NCBI GenBank assembly: GCA_002336915.1
Contig: DDET01000019.1
Span: forward strand, 123,020-187,019
From: Bacteroidetes bacterium UBA1947
GTDB lineage: Bacteria > Bacteroidota > Bacteroidia > Chitinophagales > Chitinophagaceae
Direction: 5' to 3'
DNA length: 64,000 bases
The notes under the pieces were generated by a model. It saw nothing but the letters and a program-made list of their open reading frames with translations. It ran no database searches and was not told the origin of the DNA. The translations under genes and the position numbers were made by a program. Positions 28,107 to 36,708 of this stretch are shown here, piece after piece. Positions within the stretch are counted from its first letter, which is position 1. Every line of letters starts with the position of its first letter.

Positions 28107-29147
28107 TTACTGTATCGATATTGGCTGACCGTTGTCCAGCTCTGCAAATCCCTGAATCACCACTTTATCACCTGCCTTGAGGCCTGAAAGTACTTCGACC
28201 ATACCATTTGAATTACGGCCCGTGGTAACCAGAACCGCCTTTGCCACGTTGCCATCAGCAACATATACCATATCGCCGCTGCTGGTTTTTTGAATTACCT
28301 GCACAGGTATCACGAGGGCGTTCTTGTTCTCGTAGTTTTCTATCTTCATCTTGCAGGACATATTAGGGTGCAGTTTTTTACTGTTGCCTAGTTTCACCTG
28401 TACAAGGAAAGCGCGGGAAGCCGGGTCGACCGCCTGGGCCACATAGCTGAGCTTAGTTTGCAGTGAATCATTGATATCGGGCAACACAAGGGTAACCTTG
28501 TCACCCGCATGCACTTTACCCAGATAATTCTCACCCAGGTTTGCCTCAGCTTTCATTTTATTGATATCAACCACACGTATACCATTTACGCCCGGAGCGG
28601 CAACATCGCCCAGCTTAATATTCAATTGATCTACCGTACCTGATATGGGTGAAATGATACGGTACATATTACGCTGTGCTATCAATGCGTCTTTGCCTTT
28701 CACAGCACCTTCATATTGTGCTTTCGACTGCATCAACTGCACTTCGGTACCTATTTGCTGTGCCCATAGAGCCTGTTGCTTATCATAGAGTTGCTTGTAC
28801 AGGTTCACCTGGATATCCTGTGCTTTTATCTGCTGTTCTATAGCAGCGGCATCAAGAGAAGCAAGCACCTGGCCCCTGCTGACCCGCTGGCCGGTGTGAA
28901 CAGCTATATCCCTTACAACACCCGGTGCCTGGGCAGTTGCATTTACGTTCTCATCGCTACCTATCTGAGACTGCACCTCCACATAACCTATAAAGTCCTG
29001 TGGCTGCACTTCCATTACTGAAACGGCAGCGACCTTTTTCCTGGCGGTGTCCGTCTTTGTTGTCGTCGTTTCCTGTTTTTTGGATTTGTCTCCTCCGCAG
29101 GATGCGAGTATAATAGCTGCTATTAGTATATATGGTATGCGTTTCAT
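28107..29147 (-). CDS. RND efflux periplasmic adaptor (membrane fusion protein), lipoprotein
   Basis: A 346-residue adaptor linking the RND pump to its outer-membrane channel. The lipoprotein signal MKRIPYILIAAIILASC places the lipidated Cys at 17. Mature order: barrel-sandwich hybrid half (APGVVRDIAVHTGQRVSRGQ), an alpha-hairpin at about 105-150 (EQQIKAQDIQVNLYKQLYDK), the second lipoyl half (RIISPISGTVDQLNIKLGD), a beta-barrel and the membrane-proximal domain (VLSGLKAGDKVVIQGFAEL). It starts 25 bases after the tolC-type gene, in the same operon. Confidence 0.93.
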   Translation of the reverse strand: MKRIPYILIAAIILASCGGDKSKKQETTTTKTDTARKKVAAVSVMEVQPQDFIGYVEVQSQIGSDENVNATAQAPGVVRDIAVHTGQRVSRGQVLASLDAAAIEQQIKAQDIQVNLYKQLYDKQQALWAQQIGTEVQLMQSKAQYEGAVKGKDALIAQRNMYRIISPISGTVDQLNIKLGDVAAPGVNGIRVVDINKMKAEANLGENYLGKVHAGDKVTLVLPDINDSLQTKLSYVAQAVDPASRAFLVQVKLGNSKKLHPNMSCKMKIENYENKNALVIPVQVIQKTSSGDMVYVADGNVAKAVLVTTGRNSNGMVEVLSGLKAGDKVVIQGFAELDNGQPISIQ

Positions 29148-29172
29148 AATCAGATATTGTTGTGTGCTTTTT

Positions 29173-30531
29173 TTATTTTAATAATCCCAGTGCTTTCTTA
29201 AGGTCGGCCTGTGCATTGACCACATCGAGCAGCGAGGAGAAATAATTGTTTTGTGCCTGTAATAGTTCCGTTTGCGCCTGGTTCACCTCAAGGTTGCTGC
29301 CAACGCCAGCCTTATATTTGCGACGGGCGAGATCTACTACACTGTTTGCAAGTTCAAGATTGCGCTTCTGGCTTTCCAATTGCAGGATGTCGTTTTTCAA
29401 AGTTGTCTTCGATTGCTCCGCCTGGAAGTCGATGGTGAGTTTTACATTGTCAAGATTATTCTGCGTCTTTAGTACATTCAATCTTGCTTCTTTAAGCAAA
29501 TTAGCCTGCAGGAATCCGCTGAATATCGGAACAGTCAATTGCAGACCTACTAAAAAACTGCCTTTGTAATTGCTGAACGACAGAACATCATTCAACCTGG
29601 TGCTTCCGTAGTTTTCCCCTGCATTGCCAAACACAGAAAGTGTCGGCAGGCCCGAGAGTTTATACCTTCGAATATTAAACTCGTTCAATTTCATGTTTGT
29701 GAGCAACAAGTTATATTCGGTTCTTTTCGTGTAATCCACCTCGTTTGCCGACAAGGCTGCGCTTTCCGCCAGGTTATCTTCTACCGAGGTATCGGTCAAT
29801 ACAATGGGCTTATGTATATCCATACCCATCTGGTATTTCAATAGCTGTTCGCTTACTGTAAGCAGGTTTGCGATCTTAAGGCTGTCCGTAGCCAAGTTAT
29901 TAACCTGCACATTTGTACGATCTTCATCAATCTTTTCAGCAAATCCACTTTGTCTCAGCACTGCGATGTCATGCGCTATATCACGGGCGCTGGCCAGGGA
30001 ACTCTTTACCACATCAAACTGCCTGTGCGCAATTACAAGGCCGTAATATGCCTTTTGCACATTGTATCTCACGCCCTCCTCTGTCAGCTGCCCGTTCTGT
30101 CGTGCAAGTTCAATCACGGTATTCCGCGCCTGTAAAGCGACCAATACGCTGCCATCAAAAAGTATTTGCGATGCGGAGATACCTGCAGAACCAGCATATG
30201 GAAGTGAGAAAGAAAAGGAGCGGATAGTTCCTTTTGGCACTGTGCCGGTGGGATCAAAAGTACTGGCGTCGGCAAAAATCTGCGGAACATAGATATTATC
30301 ATCCAGTTCGGCTTTGCCCGAGATGTGCGGGTATGCCGCAGACAATTGTTGTTTAACCTGCGCCCTTTGTATATCTACATCAATCCTTGCATTCTTAGCT
30401 GCTGCATTATTTTTCACAGCATACTCCATAGCCTCCTGAAGGCTTAAAGGTGTAACATCCTGTGCTGATGCCTGAAGCGCCAGTGCAGGTAATATGGTGA
30501 TAAAAGCCAGCTTTAAACTAAATCGTCTCAT
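29173..30531 (-). CDS. TolC family outer-membrane efflux protein
   Basis: A 452-residue outer-membrane channel with signal peptide (ending LQASAQ) and two repeats of the outer-membrane efflux family. The first repeat begins at LSLQEAMEYAVKNNAAAKNA and the second near NLLLTNMKLNEFNIRRYKLS, each with long helices and strands such as SLLDVVNAQADLKKALGLL at the end. It provides the exit duct of the RND pump. Its start overlaps the stop of the tetR gene by four bases, coupling translation of regulator and channel. Confidence 0.93.
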   Translation of the reverse strand: MRRFSLKLAFITILPALALQASAQDVTPLSLQEAMEYAVKNNAAAKNARIDVDIQRAQVKQQLSAAYPHISGKAELDDNIYVPQIFADASTFDPTGTVPKGTIRSFSFSLPYAGSAGISASQILFDGSVLVALQARNTVIELARQNGQLTEEGVRYNVQKAYYGLVIAHRQFDVVKSSLASARDIAHDIAVLRQSGFAEKIDEDRTNVQVNNLATDSLKIANLLTVSEQLLKYQMGMDIHKPIVLTDTSVEDNLAESAALSANEVDYTKRTEYNLLLTNMKLNEFNIRRYKLSGLPTLSVFGNAGENYGSTRLNDVLSFSNYKGSFLVGLQLTVPIFSGFLQANLLKEARLNVLKTQNNLDNVKLTIDFQAEQSKTTLKNDILQLESQKRNLELANSVVDLARRKYKAGVGSNLEVNQAQTELLQAQNNYFSSLLDVVNAQADLKKALGLLK

Positions 30532-31154
30532 AATTTCGGTACTTTCTTTAAATATTTCTCTTTGTATTCCTGGTAGAGCTTTTCCCCCTTGGGGGTCATG
30601 ATACCATATAGAAACAGTTCCATTATTTCCTTGTTTACTTCGCGGATGTCACTGCGGTCGGTTACCATCATATTAGGCTGCATCAGCAACAGTGATTTTT
30701 CGATATGGAATTTGGCAATAATATCCACGTTCATATCGTCGCGATAGTAACCTTCGGCAATTCCCTTCAAGAGGTTCTCCTTCACCGATTCTACATCGTT
30801 TTTCAAGAGACCTTCCCGGAAAGTGGCGTAGCCATCCGGGTAATAACGTTGTAGTTCAAATAAGGCGATCGGGTTGATCCGGGTAAAGTTCTGATCAATA
30901 ATATTCATGATCCGTACCATAGCGTCGACAGCGTTATCGGCTTCGTCCATTTGCTGCTGGCACTGGCCAAACATGTGATTTTTGTGCCATAACACACTTT
31001 CCTTAACGATCTCATCTTTGTTGGCGAAGTGCTGGTATAGTGTCTTCTTAGAAATACCCGCCCTGCGCGCGATATCGTCCATCGTAATTGTTTTAAAGCC
31101 GTATTGGCCGAACAATTCGACAGAAGCACCGAGTATTTTTGTCAGTATATCCAT
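30528..31154 (-). CDS. TetR/AcrR family regulator of the efflux operon
   Basis: A 208-residue repressor. The N-terminal helix-turn-helix is clear (GFKTITMDDIARRAGISKKT, then LYQHFANKDEIVKES); residues 60-208 are a helical ligand-binding domain. It is the first gene of the operon and is preceded at 31171-31198 by a 28-base near-perfect palindrome next to its own -7 box, so it very probably represses itself and the pump genes and is released by a pump substrate. The ATG lies seven bases after the promoter box, so the mRNA leader would be nearly absent. Confidence 0.93.
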   Translation of the reverse strand: MDILTKILGASVELFGQYGFKTITMDDIARRAGISKKTLYQHFANKDEIVKESVLWHKNHMFGQCQQQMDEADNAVDAMVRIMNIIDQNFTRINPIALFELQRYYPDGYATFREGLLKNDVESVKENLLKGIAEGYYRDDMNVDIIAKFHIEKSLLLMQPNMMVTDRSDIREVNKEIMELFLYGIMTPKGEKLYQEYKEKYLKKVPKL

Positions 31155-31161
31155 TGCGGGG

Positions 31162-31169
31162 CAAAACTA
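31162..31169 (-). promoter_or_regulatory. -7 promoter box TAGTTTTG of the tetR-efflux operon
   Basis: Exact TAnnTTTG on the minus strand, seven bases before the tetR ATG and one base from the palindromic operator. Confidence 0.6.
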
Positions 31170-31170
31170 T

Positions 31171-31198
31171 GGAAACTTTTTTCATAAAAAACGTTTCC
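31171..31198. promoter_or_regulatory. Palindromic operator, probable TetR binding site
   Basis: A 28-base inverted repeat in which 12 of 14 pairs match. The outer arms are GGAAAC and GTTTCC, the inner arms TTTTT and AAAAA, around a short centre. It covers the region just upstream of the -7 box, where bound repressor would block RNA polymerase. Confidence 0.75.
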
Positions 31199-31284
31199 TC
31201 CGTATATTTTATCTCTATAGTGCCTATTGAGAAAACATATAACACATGTTGCCCGTGAAGTCCATTGACCTATGACGTTGCGGA

Positions 31285-31292
31285 TAATTTTG
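31285..31292 (+). promoter_or_regulatory. -7 promoter box TAATTTTG of mscL
   Basis: Exact TAnnTTTG, with a TTG at 31265-31267 (17 bases upstream) as a possible -33 element; the start codon at 31322 is 30 bases after the box. Confidence 0.5.
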
Positions 31293-31321
31293 CTATGTTT
31301 AGGCCAAGAAAACTATACGTT

Positions 31322-31762
31322 ATGGGACTAATGAAAGAATTCAAAGCCTTTGCCTTAAAAGGTAATGTGATGGACCTGGCCGTGGGTGTTATCATAGGCG
31401 GTGCTTTCGGCAAGATCGTATCGGCACTGGTGGATGATGTAGTGATGCCCTTCATAGGCCTGGTGGGCGATGGCAAGAAGTTCACAGACAAATTCATGGT
31501 ACTGAAGCCCGGCAAAGACGGGGCGACTGTATTTAACTCATTGGCCGAGGCGAAAACAGCCGGTGCTAACGTGTTTGCCTATGGTGATTTTATACAAACA
31601 GTTGTTGACTTCCTGATAATAGCATTTTGCATATTCATGTTCATCAAGCTGTTCAACAGCATGAAAAAGAAGGAAGAGGCTGCACCTGCGGCCCCGCCCG
31701 CACCATCGGCTACCGAAACGCTACTTGCCGAGATAAGGGATGAATTGAGAAAGAAATCTTAA
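31322..31762 (+). CDS. mscL: Large-conductance mechanosensitive channel MscL
   Basis: A 146-residue inner-membrane channel that opens under membrane tension to release solutes after osmotic downshock. The hallmark N-terminus [20 protein letters not shown] leads into TM1 ([20 protein letters not shown]). A periplasmic loop follows, then TM2 ([18 protein letters not shown]) and a cytoplasmic helix with a short Ala/Pro linker ([11 protein letters not shown]). I start at MGLMKEF; the Met three residues on is also possible. Upstream in-frame codons overlap the promoter box and are rejected. Confidence 0.95.
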   Translation: MGLMKEFKAFALKGNVMDLAVGVIIGGAFGKIVSALVDDVVMPFIGLVGDGKKFTDKFMVLKPGKDGATVFNSLAEAKTAGANVFAYGDFIQTVVDFLIIAFCIFMFIKLFNSMKKKEEAAPAAPPAPSATETLLAEIRDELRKKS

Positions 31763-31825
31763 ATCGACGTTTTATATTATTCTTTTAAGGGATTAATCCG
31801 CATTTTTGCATGAACAAGGCAATTT

Positions 31826-32584
31826 ATGGCGACAGGAAAAATCTACGCGGACCTAGTAAAGCTGAAAAGAAACGGCAAGAGCGGGTTTGCTGTATTGGTA
31901 GACCCTGATAAAATAGCCCCCTCGGATATGCCACATCTTGCAAAGTTGTGCAATGATGCGGGTGTGGATTACCTGCTGATGGGCGGGAGCCTTGTGGTGG
32001 CGCACCAGATAGATACCTGCATACAACGCTTTAAGGCGGATAGTGACATACCCGTGGTACTTTTCCCCGGCAGCCCGGCGCAGGTGACACCATATGCCGA
32101 TGCACTTTTATACCTATCGCTAATATCAGGTCGCAATGCCGACCTGCTGATAGGGCAACATGTGGTATCTGCACCGATGGTAAAAGCGAGCAACCTGGAG
32201 GTGATATCGACAGGATATATGCTGATAGATGGCGGTGTACCAACAACAGTATCGTACATGAGCCATGCAGCACCTATACCTACCAACAAACCGGATATAG
32301 CACTATGCACAGCATGGGCCGGTGAACTGCAAGGCAAGCACATCATCTACATGGACGCCGGCAGCGGTGCAAGAATGCCTGTGAGCGAAGAAATGATACA
32401 TAAAGTGAGCTCGCATATTGATATTCCCCTTTTTGTGGGTGGCGGTATCCATACGCCGGAGAAGGTATATGCTAATTGTAAGGCGGGGGCAAACATTGTG
32501 GTGGTGGGGAATGCTATTGAGCAAGATCCCTTCCTGATACGTGATTTAGCGCAGGCTACTAAAGAGGCTACGGCAAGAGTGTAG
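31826..32584 (+). CDS. Geranylgeranylglyceryl-phosphate synthase-like protein (PcrB/GGGPS family)
   Basis: A 252-residue TIM-barrel prenyltransferase that joins sn-glycerol-1-phosphate to a polyprenyl diphosphate by an ether bond. Family segments are visible: FAVLVDPDKIAPSDMPHLAK, DYLLMGGSLVV, PVVLFPGSPAQVTPYADALL, ATGYMLIDGG-like STGYMLIDGG, and the phosphate-binding VGGGIHTPEK and AGANIVVVGNAIE. In archaea this is the first ether-lipid step; Bacteroidota are known to carry active homologues whose physiological product is unclear. Chain length cannot be judged by eye. It is on the same strand as mscL, 63 bases away. No glycerol-1-phosphate dehydrogenase is in the window. Confidence 0.9.
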   Translation: MATGKIYADLVKLKRNGKSGFAVLVDPDKIAPSDMPHLAKLCNDAGVDYLLMGGSLVVAHQIDTCIQRFKADSDIPVVLFPGSPAQVTPYADALLYLSLISGRNADLLIGQHVVSAPMVKASNLEVISTGYMLIDGGVPTTVSYMSHAAPIPTNKPDIALCTAWAGELQGKHIIYMDAGSGARMPVSEEMIHKVSSHIDIPLFVGGGIHTPEKVYANCKAGANIVVVGNAIEQDPFLIRDLAQATKEATARV

Positions 32585-32611
32585 TTATAGAATTTTATGA
32601 CGATAACAGGG

Positions 32612-32629
32612 GGCTCCTACGGAGCCTTT
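32612..32629 (+). terminator. Small hairpin GGCTCC-TAC-GGAGCC with TTT
   Basis: Six-base perfect stem followed by a short T-run, between convergent genes. It is weak as a terminator. Confidence 0.45.
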
Positions 32630-32635
32630 CGGTAC

Positions 32636-33349
32636 TTACTCAAACAGGTATGCCGCCTGCTCCAGGCTCTCCGGCTTACCTACGTCTATGAATATATTGC
32701 CTGTGTGGTCGTAACCTTTTATGATCTCGGTTTTAGCAAAGTGCAGGTAGACATCTATAAGGGAGAACTTACCTGTAAAAGGCATATCCAATACTCCTTT
32801 TGATAATACCTGCACGCCACTAAATGCAAATGGCTGCATCTCCATGACCTCGCGGGATATTTTTTGCTCACCGGTGTTATTATTGGCCCAGCCGCAGAGC
32901 ATCATGTATTCATCAAAGAGTAACTGGCGGCTTGAATCGCGTTTCATTACGGCGAGTGTGGCAAAAGCTTCGCTGCTTTGGTGAAATTCTATCATCCTGC
33001 CCAGGTCGAGATTGGTGAGGATATCTACGTTCATCACTACAAACGCTTCTTCGCCCTCAAAAAATTGAGCTGCCTTAAGGAGGCCTCCACCAGTTTCCAG
33101 CACTTCTTCCCGCTCATCAGAAATAGTTATCCATGAACCAAAGCCACTGTTATCACTCAGCACTTCTTCTATCTGCCCGGCAAAGTGGTGCACATTAATG
33201 ATCACATCCTCTATCCCGTAACGCTGCAGGTATTTTAAGTTATGCTCCAGCAGCGTTTTGCCATTCACCTCGGCAAGCGCTTTGGGGTGGCTATCTGTAA
33301 ATGGCTTAAGGCGTGTGCCCAGGCCTGCTGCGAAGAGCATTGCTTTCAT
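32636..33349 (-). CDS. Sugar-1-phosphate nucleotidyltransferase (MurU/RmlA-like)
   Basis: A 237-residue cytosolic enzyme that makes an NDP-sugar from NTP and sugar-1-phosphate. The signature AAGLGTRLKPFTDSHPKAL is at the N-terminus and the Mg-binding Asp in VMNVDIL follows at about residue 105. The size fits the compact MurU type (N-acetylmuramate-1-phosphate uridylyltransferase of peptidoglycan recycling) or mannose-1-phosphate guanylyltransferase-like enzymes; the sugar cannot be decided here. No AmgK-like kinase adjoins it, which weakens the MurU option. The start MKAMLFAAG is chosen over 16 upstream residues that do not match the family. Confidence 0.85.
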   Translation of the reverse strand: MKAMLFAAGLGTRLKPFTDSHPKALAEVNGKTLLEHNLKYLQRYGIEDVIINVHHFAGQIEEVLSDNSGFGSWITISDEREEVLETGGGLLKAAQFFEGEEAFVVMNVDILTNLDLGRMIEFHQSSEAFATLAVMKRDSSRQLLFDEYMMLCGWANNNTGEQKISREVMEMQPFAFSGVQVLSKGVLDMPFTGKFSLIDVYLHFAKTEIIKGYDHTGNIFIDVGKPESLEQAAYLFE

Positions 33350-33399
33350 GCTGTAAATATAAACAATGGGGTGAGCTTTTAAGATCACGGAGCACAAAA

Positions 33400-33425
33400 A
33401 AGCCGGCCCTTTGCCGGGCCGGCTT
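33400..33425 (-). terminator. Terminator of the nuclease gene
   Basis: Ten-base perfect arms AAGCCGGCCC (33400-33409) and GGGCCGGCTT (33416-33425); on the minus strand the hairpin is followed by a T-run. Confidence 0.85.
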
Positions 33426-33450
33426 GTAGTTCGTACCCTTTAGGGTGGCG

Positions 33451-34809
33451 CTATTGTGTGGGACCGTTATCAACCTGTGCTTCTATAACACTTTGTGTAG
33501 TAGTAGAAACATTAGAGAGGAAATCGTAACCTGTAGCTGATTCGATGGCGTTAACTGTTGTGCGATAGAAACCCCATGGATGCCCGTTCACTGTCTGGTT
33601 ATTAGGCATGTCTACCGCTATCACGCGGGTAGAAGTAGTGACACGGCTTACATCATTGCTGCCATTAGGTAATATCACTATCACTTTCCAAAAGTGTGAA
33701 GGGACATTGATCTGGCCGCCTGCAATAGTATTTGTAGTACCACCATTGCTACCATTGCCACCTGTACCATAGCCACCCGATATTATATACAGTTCATTGC
33801 CGCTTGTAGCCAGCGACCTGCAGTAATCTTCCAGATCTGCCCATACAAGCTGGTTAAGATTTGGTGCCTGTGGTGTGATGTTGGTCATCAGGAATGTTGC
33901 GGCATTGTCGGTGGCGTTGAGATTGCGATCGGCAGAAGGGCACATGTGGCCACGATCGAAACCGGTATTGGTGTAGTTTGATGTAGTGGCTTTGAAGAAA
34001 CCTGCGGGCAATGAATTGTCACCGGTGAAGCAATCGCAACGGGGAGTGGTTCCCAGCCAGGCGGCGCTTAAATGCCAGCTTACCCAGTTGGCCATGCCTT
34101 TTGTATTATTATATGCAAGGACATATTGTGCTTTTACCATAAGATAGTTGTCGCTGTTGGTACCAGCGCCGCTTGGATTACCCATGCCCAAATTATCATC
34201 TTGCGTAGGGTTATTATTATTGTTGCTGTTGTCGATAATGCTGAAGTCATCAATATTCAGCCTGCCGCCGGAAAGCTTTTTGATCTCGAAACGCACATTG
34301 CCCGTAAGGCTGAGCGGGAATGTCGCGGTATTTAGGGTAGTAGAAGATGTGGTAATGGTGCTGCCTGTTTGAGCCCATGAAGCACCGCTGTTGGTAGAAT
34401 ACCAGAGTTGCCATGTGCTGGAAGCATCAGTACCATACACCGCATGTTTTATGCTTACCTGCGTGGCGCCATTTGCTACATTGAATTGCATGCTTACGAT
34501 ACCGGTATTTTCGATACGGATACTTTTGCTGCCGTTCTTCCTGTCATTGGCCAGGTTGCCGATCAGGGCATCATCCAATGTCCATGTACCGCTGGGCAGG
34601 CTAACATTCCCAATAGCATAGGCACCTTTGGTGCCCGATTCAAAAGTTTCGGGGAAATTGGCATATACAGCACTGCCGCCAAGTGAAGGTGCAGGATCAG
34701 CAGCCTGCTGCTGTGCAGACGGTGATACATTTTGCCTGCTTTCTTTGCTACAGTTGCTTAAGCCGATAAGCACAATAAATGATGAAAGTAAAATCGCGGT
34801 TTTTCTCAT
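33451..34809 (-). CDS. Secreted DNA/RNA non-specific endonuclease (lipoprotein)
   Basis: A 452-residue protein beginning with a lipoprotein signal, MRKTAILLSSFIVLIGLSNC. Residues about 55-210 form a beta-sandwich-like module (FETGTKG-like FESGTKGAYAIGNVSLPSG, STWQLWYSTNSGASW). An Asn-rich linker near 210 leads to the NUC1-type nuclease domain, whose catalytic motif is FDRGHMCPSADRN (DRGHxxP), with the metal-ligand Asn in MTNITPQAPNLNQLVW. It degrades extracellular nucleic acid without sequence preference, for nutrition or biofilm DNA turnover. I start at 34809 because eleven further upstream residues would spoil the signal peptide. The gene stands alone with its own terminator. Confidence 0.9.
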   Translation of the reverse strand: MRKTAILLSSFIVLIGLSNCSKESRQNVSPSAQQQAADPAPSLGGSAVYANFPETFESGTKGAYAIGNVSLPSGTWTLDDALIGNLANDRKNGSKSIRIENTGIVSMQFNVANGATQVSIKHAVYGTDASSTWQLWYSTNSGASWAQTGSTITTSSTTLNTATFPLSLTGNVRFEIKKLSGGRLNIDDFSIIDNSNNNNNPTQDDNLGMGNPSGAGTNSDNYLMVKAQYVLAYNNTKGMANWVSWHLSAAWLGTTPRCDCFTGDNSLPAGFFKATTSNYTNTGFDRGHMCPSADRNLNATDNAATFLMTNITPQAPNLNQLVWADLEDYCRSLATSGNELYIISGGYGTGGNGSNGGTTNTIAGGQINVPSHFWKVIVILPNGSNDVSRVTTSTRVIAVDMPNNQTVNGHPWGFYRTTVNAIESATGYDFLSNVSTTTQSVIEAQVDNGPTQ

Positions 34810-35019
34810 TTTATATGATTTGCAACAATGATACTGCCGCAATATTATCCCAAAAGTACCTGCATGTTAAGCCTGGATTACCAGTAGACAGGATGCCCGG
34901 AGCCTGCTTACCGATATGACCACTGTGTTAACCGATAAGATCTCAGTTTTGACCGAAAATGCAAGCTTCAGGAAACAGGAGCGTGTAGTTTTGCAGTTAA
35001 ATTAGCAGACACTAAGAAT

Positions 35020-36018
35020 ATGAGCACCATCCCCGTATCCAGTAAAGAAGGCAGGAAATTCATTAATCCAATTCCCACACGAAGCGCAACGGGTAGTTTT
35101 GGGAAAATACTGAAAGAGTACCTGAAAGGAAAACAGGAACGCTTTCCTAAAATACCATTGGGGCCGTTTATTACTGATCGGGACGTATATGAAACCGCTC
35201 CTGCAAGCGGCCTGCGTGTAACATGGATGGGGCATTCATCACTATTGATAGAAATAGACGGGAAAAGATTGCTGACCGATCCTGCCTGGGGGCACCGGGC
35301 ATCATTCTCAAAATACTTCGGGCCGATACGTTTTTTTAAGACTCCCCTGGAACCATCACAATTGCCAAAGCTTGACGCCGTTGTTCTCTCACATGATCAT
35401 TATGATCACCTTGACAAGTCGACAATAAAGCAAATGGTGGATACAGATGTGCCTTTCTACTGCTCGCTGGGTGTGGGCAGCCATTTAATAAAATGGGGAA
35501 TAAGCAAAAACAGGATAACAGAAATGGACTGGAGTGATACAGTGACAATAGGCGGAGATATGAGCATTACTGCAACGCCTGCCCGGCATTTTTCGGGCAG
35601 GGGTATTGTAAACAGGAATGAGACGCTATGGTCCTCGTTCGTAATAAAGGGACATACACACAATATCTTCTTCGGGGCCGATTCCGGTTATTTTCCGGGT
35701 TTTAAAGATATAGGCGATTTTTACGGGCCCTTCGATCTGAGCATGCTGGAGATAGGCGCAGCAAACGAGAACTGGGCAGATATACACATGGGGCCTGAAA
35801 AGGCAAGCGATGCGCAGAAACTGCTGAACAGCAAAGTAATGATGCCGATACACTGGGGCACCTTCAACCTGGCGACGCACGGCTGGCGTGAACCCATAGA
35901 GCAACTGCTGGAGTATGCGTTTGACAAGAACATCACATTATTTGCCCCCGAACCGGGCATACCCACTGAAGTAACACCGGAAGGGCACAACTCCTGGTGG
36001 TGGGAAAAAAATAAATAG
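35020..36018 (+). CDS. Metallo-beta-lactamase-fold hydrolase (NAPE-PLD/UlaG-like)
   Basis: A 332-residue cytosolic hydrolase. The metal-binding motif HxHxDH is present as SHDHYDHLD near residue 127, preceded by the conserved entry strand WMGHSSLLIEIDGKRLLTDP. Later ligands are the His in PARHFSGRG, the Asp in FGADSGYF and the His in PIHWGTFNLA. The N-terminal PTRSATGSFGKILKEYL-type segment and overall length match the NAPE-hydrolysing phospholipase D-like branch, suggesting a phospholipid or similar phosphodiester substrate, but this is inference. It is transcribed separately from the following regulatory locus. Confidence 0.87.
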   Translation: MSTIPVSSKEGRKFINPIPTRSATGSFGKILKEYLKGKQERFPKIPLGPFITDRDVYETAPASGLRVTWMGHSSLLIEIDGKRLLTDPAWGHRASFSKYFGPIRFFKTPLEPSQLPKLDAVVLSHDHYDHLDKSTIKQMVDTDVPFYCSLGVGSHLIKWGISKNRITEMDWSDTVTIGGDMSITATPARHFSGRGIVNRNETLWSSFVIKGHTHNIFFGADSGYFPGFKDIGDFYGPFDLSMLEIGAANENWADIHMGPEKASDAQKLLNSKVMMPIHWGTFNLATHGWREPIEQLLEYAFDKNITLFAPEPGIPTEVTPEGHNSWWWEKNK

Positions 36019-36062
36019 ACCTTTACTATTCTGCGTTCGAAAATTTTCTTGTTGTAAAATTT

Positions 36063-36087
36063 AGTCTATAATATAGACTAGTCTATA
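36063..36087. promoter_or_regulatory. Three-half-site operator over the promoter of the membrane-protein/regulator pair
   Basis: Half-site AGTCTATA at 36063-36070, its inverse TATAGACT at 36072-36079, and AGTCTATA again at 36080-36087. Together they make two overlapping perfect palindromes, AGTCTATAATATAGACT and TATAGACTAGTCTATA. The last half-site overlaps the -7 box, so a bound regulator would cover the promoter. The likely binder is the winged-helix protein at 36692-36979. Confidence 0.8.
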
Positions 36088-36091
36088 TTTG
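36084..36091 (+). promoter_or_regulatory. -7 promoter box TATATTTG
   Basis: Exact TAnnTTTG match embedded in the third operator half-site, 17 bases before the ATG at 36109. Confidence 0.65.
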
Positions 36092-36108
36092 TTAAAAAAT
36101 AAACAATT

Positions 36109-36708
36109 ATGGAAAACAACGAAAAGAACTTAACAGCTTTAGAAAGTATAGAAGTAATTGAGCGGATGATAGATAATACGAGGACCAATTACGGCAAACA
36201 AAGAAGCTTCTATTACTTATTTTGGGGATGGCTGATATTGACAGCTATTGTGCTGCAATATGCCCTGCTTTATTCGAAGTTTGCGGAATACAATTTCCTG
36301 CCCTGGCCTATATTAATGCCGCTGGGCATGGTCGTGAGCCTTGTATACTCATATAAAGACAGGCAAAAAGAAAAGAACGAAACATACCTGAGCCATTTCT
36401 TCGGGGTCTTTTTCAGTACCGGAAGTTTACTATTCATCATTGGTGTATTCATATGTGTTAACAACAACATCTCTCCCAATCCCCTTGTAATGTTGATATC
36501 GGGCGTGTATGGCATTGTTGCAGGCAGGTTGCTTAAGTTCAAACCTTTCATATTTGGCGGTATCGTCTTTCTTATATTGTCCGTCGCGGCAAATTATGTA
36601 GGAGGGGAAACCCAGTTATTGATGCTAGCTATTGGGATAGTTACGGGTTACTTAATACCGGGATATTTGCTGAGATCAAAATCAAAAGAAAATGCTGCAA
36701 CCGCTTGA
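36109..36708 (+). CDS. Integral membrane protein of unknown function, partner of a winged-helix regulator
   Basis: A 199-residue protein with a charged cytoplasmic N-terminus (about 40 residues, ALESIEVIERMIDNTRTNYG) followed by five or six membrane helices, for example FYYLFWGWLILTAIVLQYAL, FLPWPILMPLGMVVSLVYSY and FIFGGIVFLILSVAANYVGG. No catalytic motif is seen and I do not name a family. It overlaps the next gene, a small winged-helix regulator, by 17 bases, and both lie behind a palindromic operator, so it may sense a signal in the membrane and act on that regulator. This is inference from context. Confidence 0.8.
   Translation: MENNEKNLTALESIEVIERMIDNTRTNYGKQRSFYYLFWGWLILTAIVLQYALLYSKFAEYNFLPWPILMPLGMVVSLVYSYKDRQKEKNETYLSHFFGVFFSTGSLLFIIGVFICVNNNISPNPLVMLISGVYGIVAGRLLKFKPFIFGGIVFLILSVAANYVGGETQLLMLAIGIVTGYLIPGYLLRSKSKENAATA

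Noticed and set aside
36063..36091. Transcription terminator of the preceding hydrolase gene
   Set aside because: The palindromes are AT-rich and overlap a promoter box; an operator explains them better.
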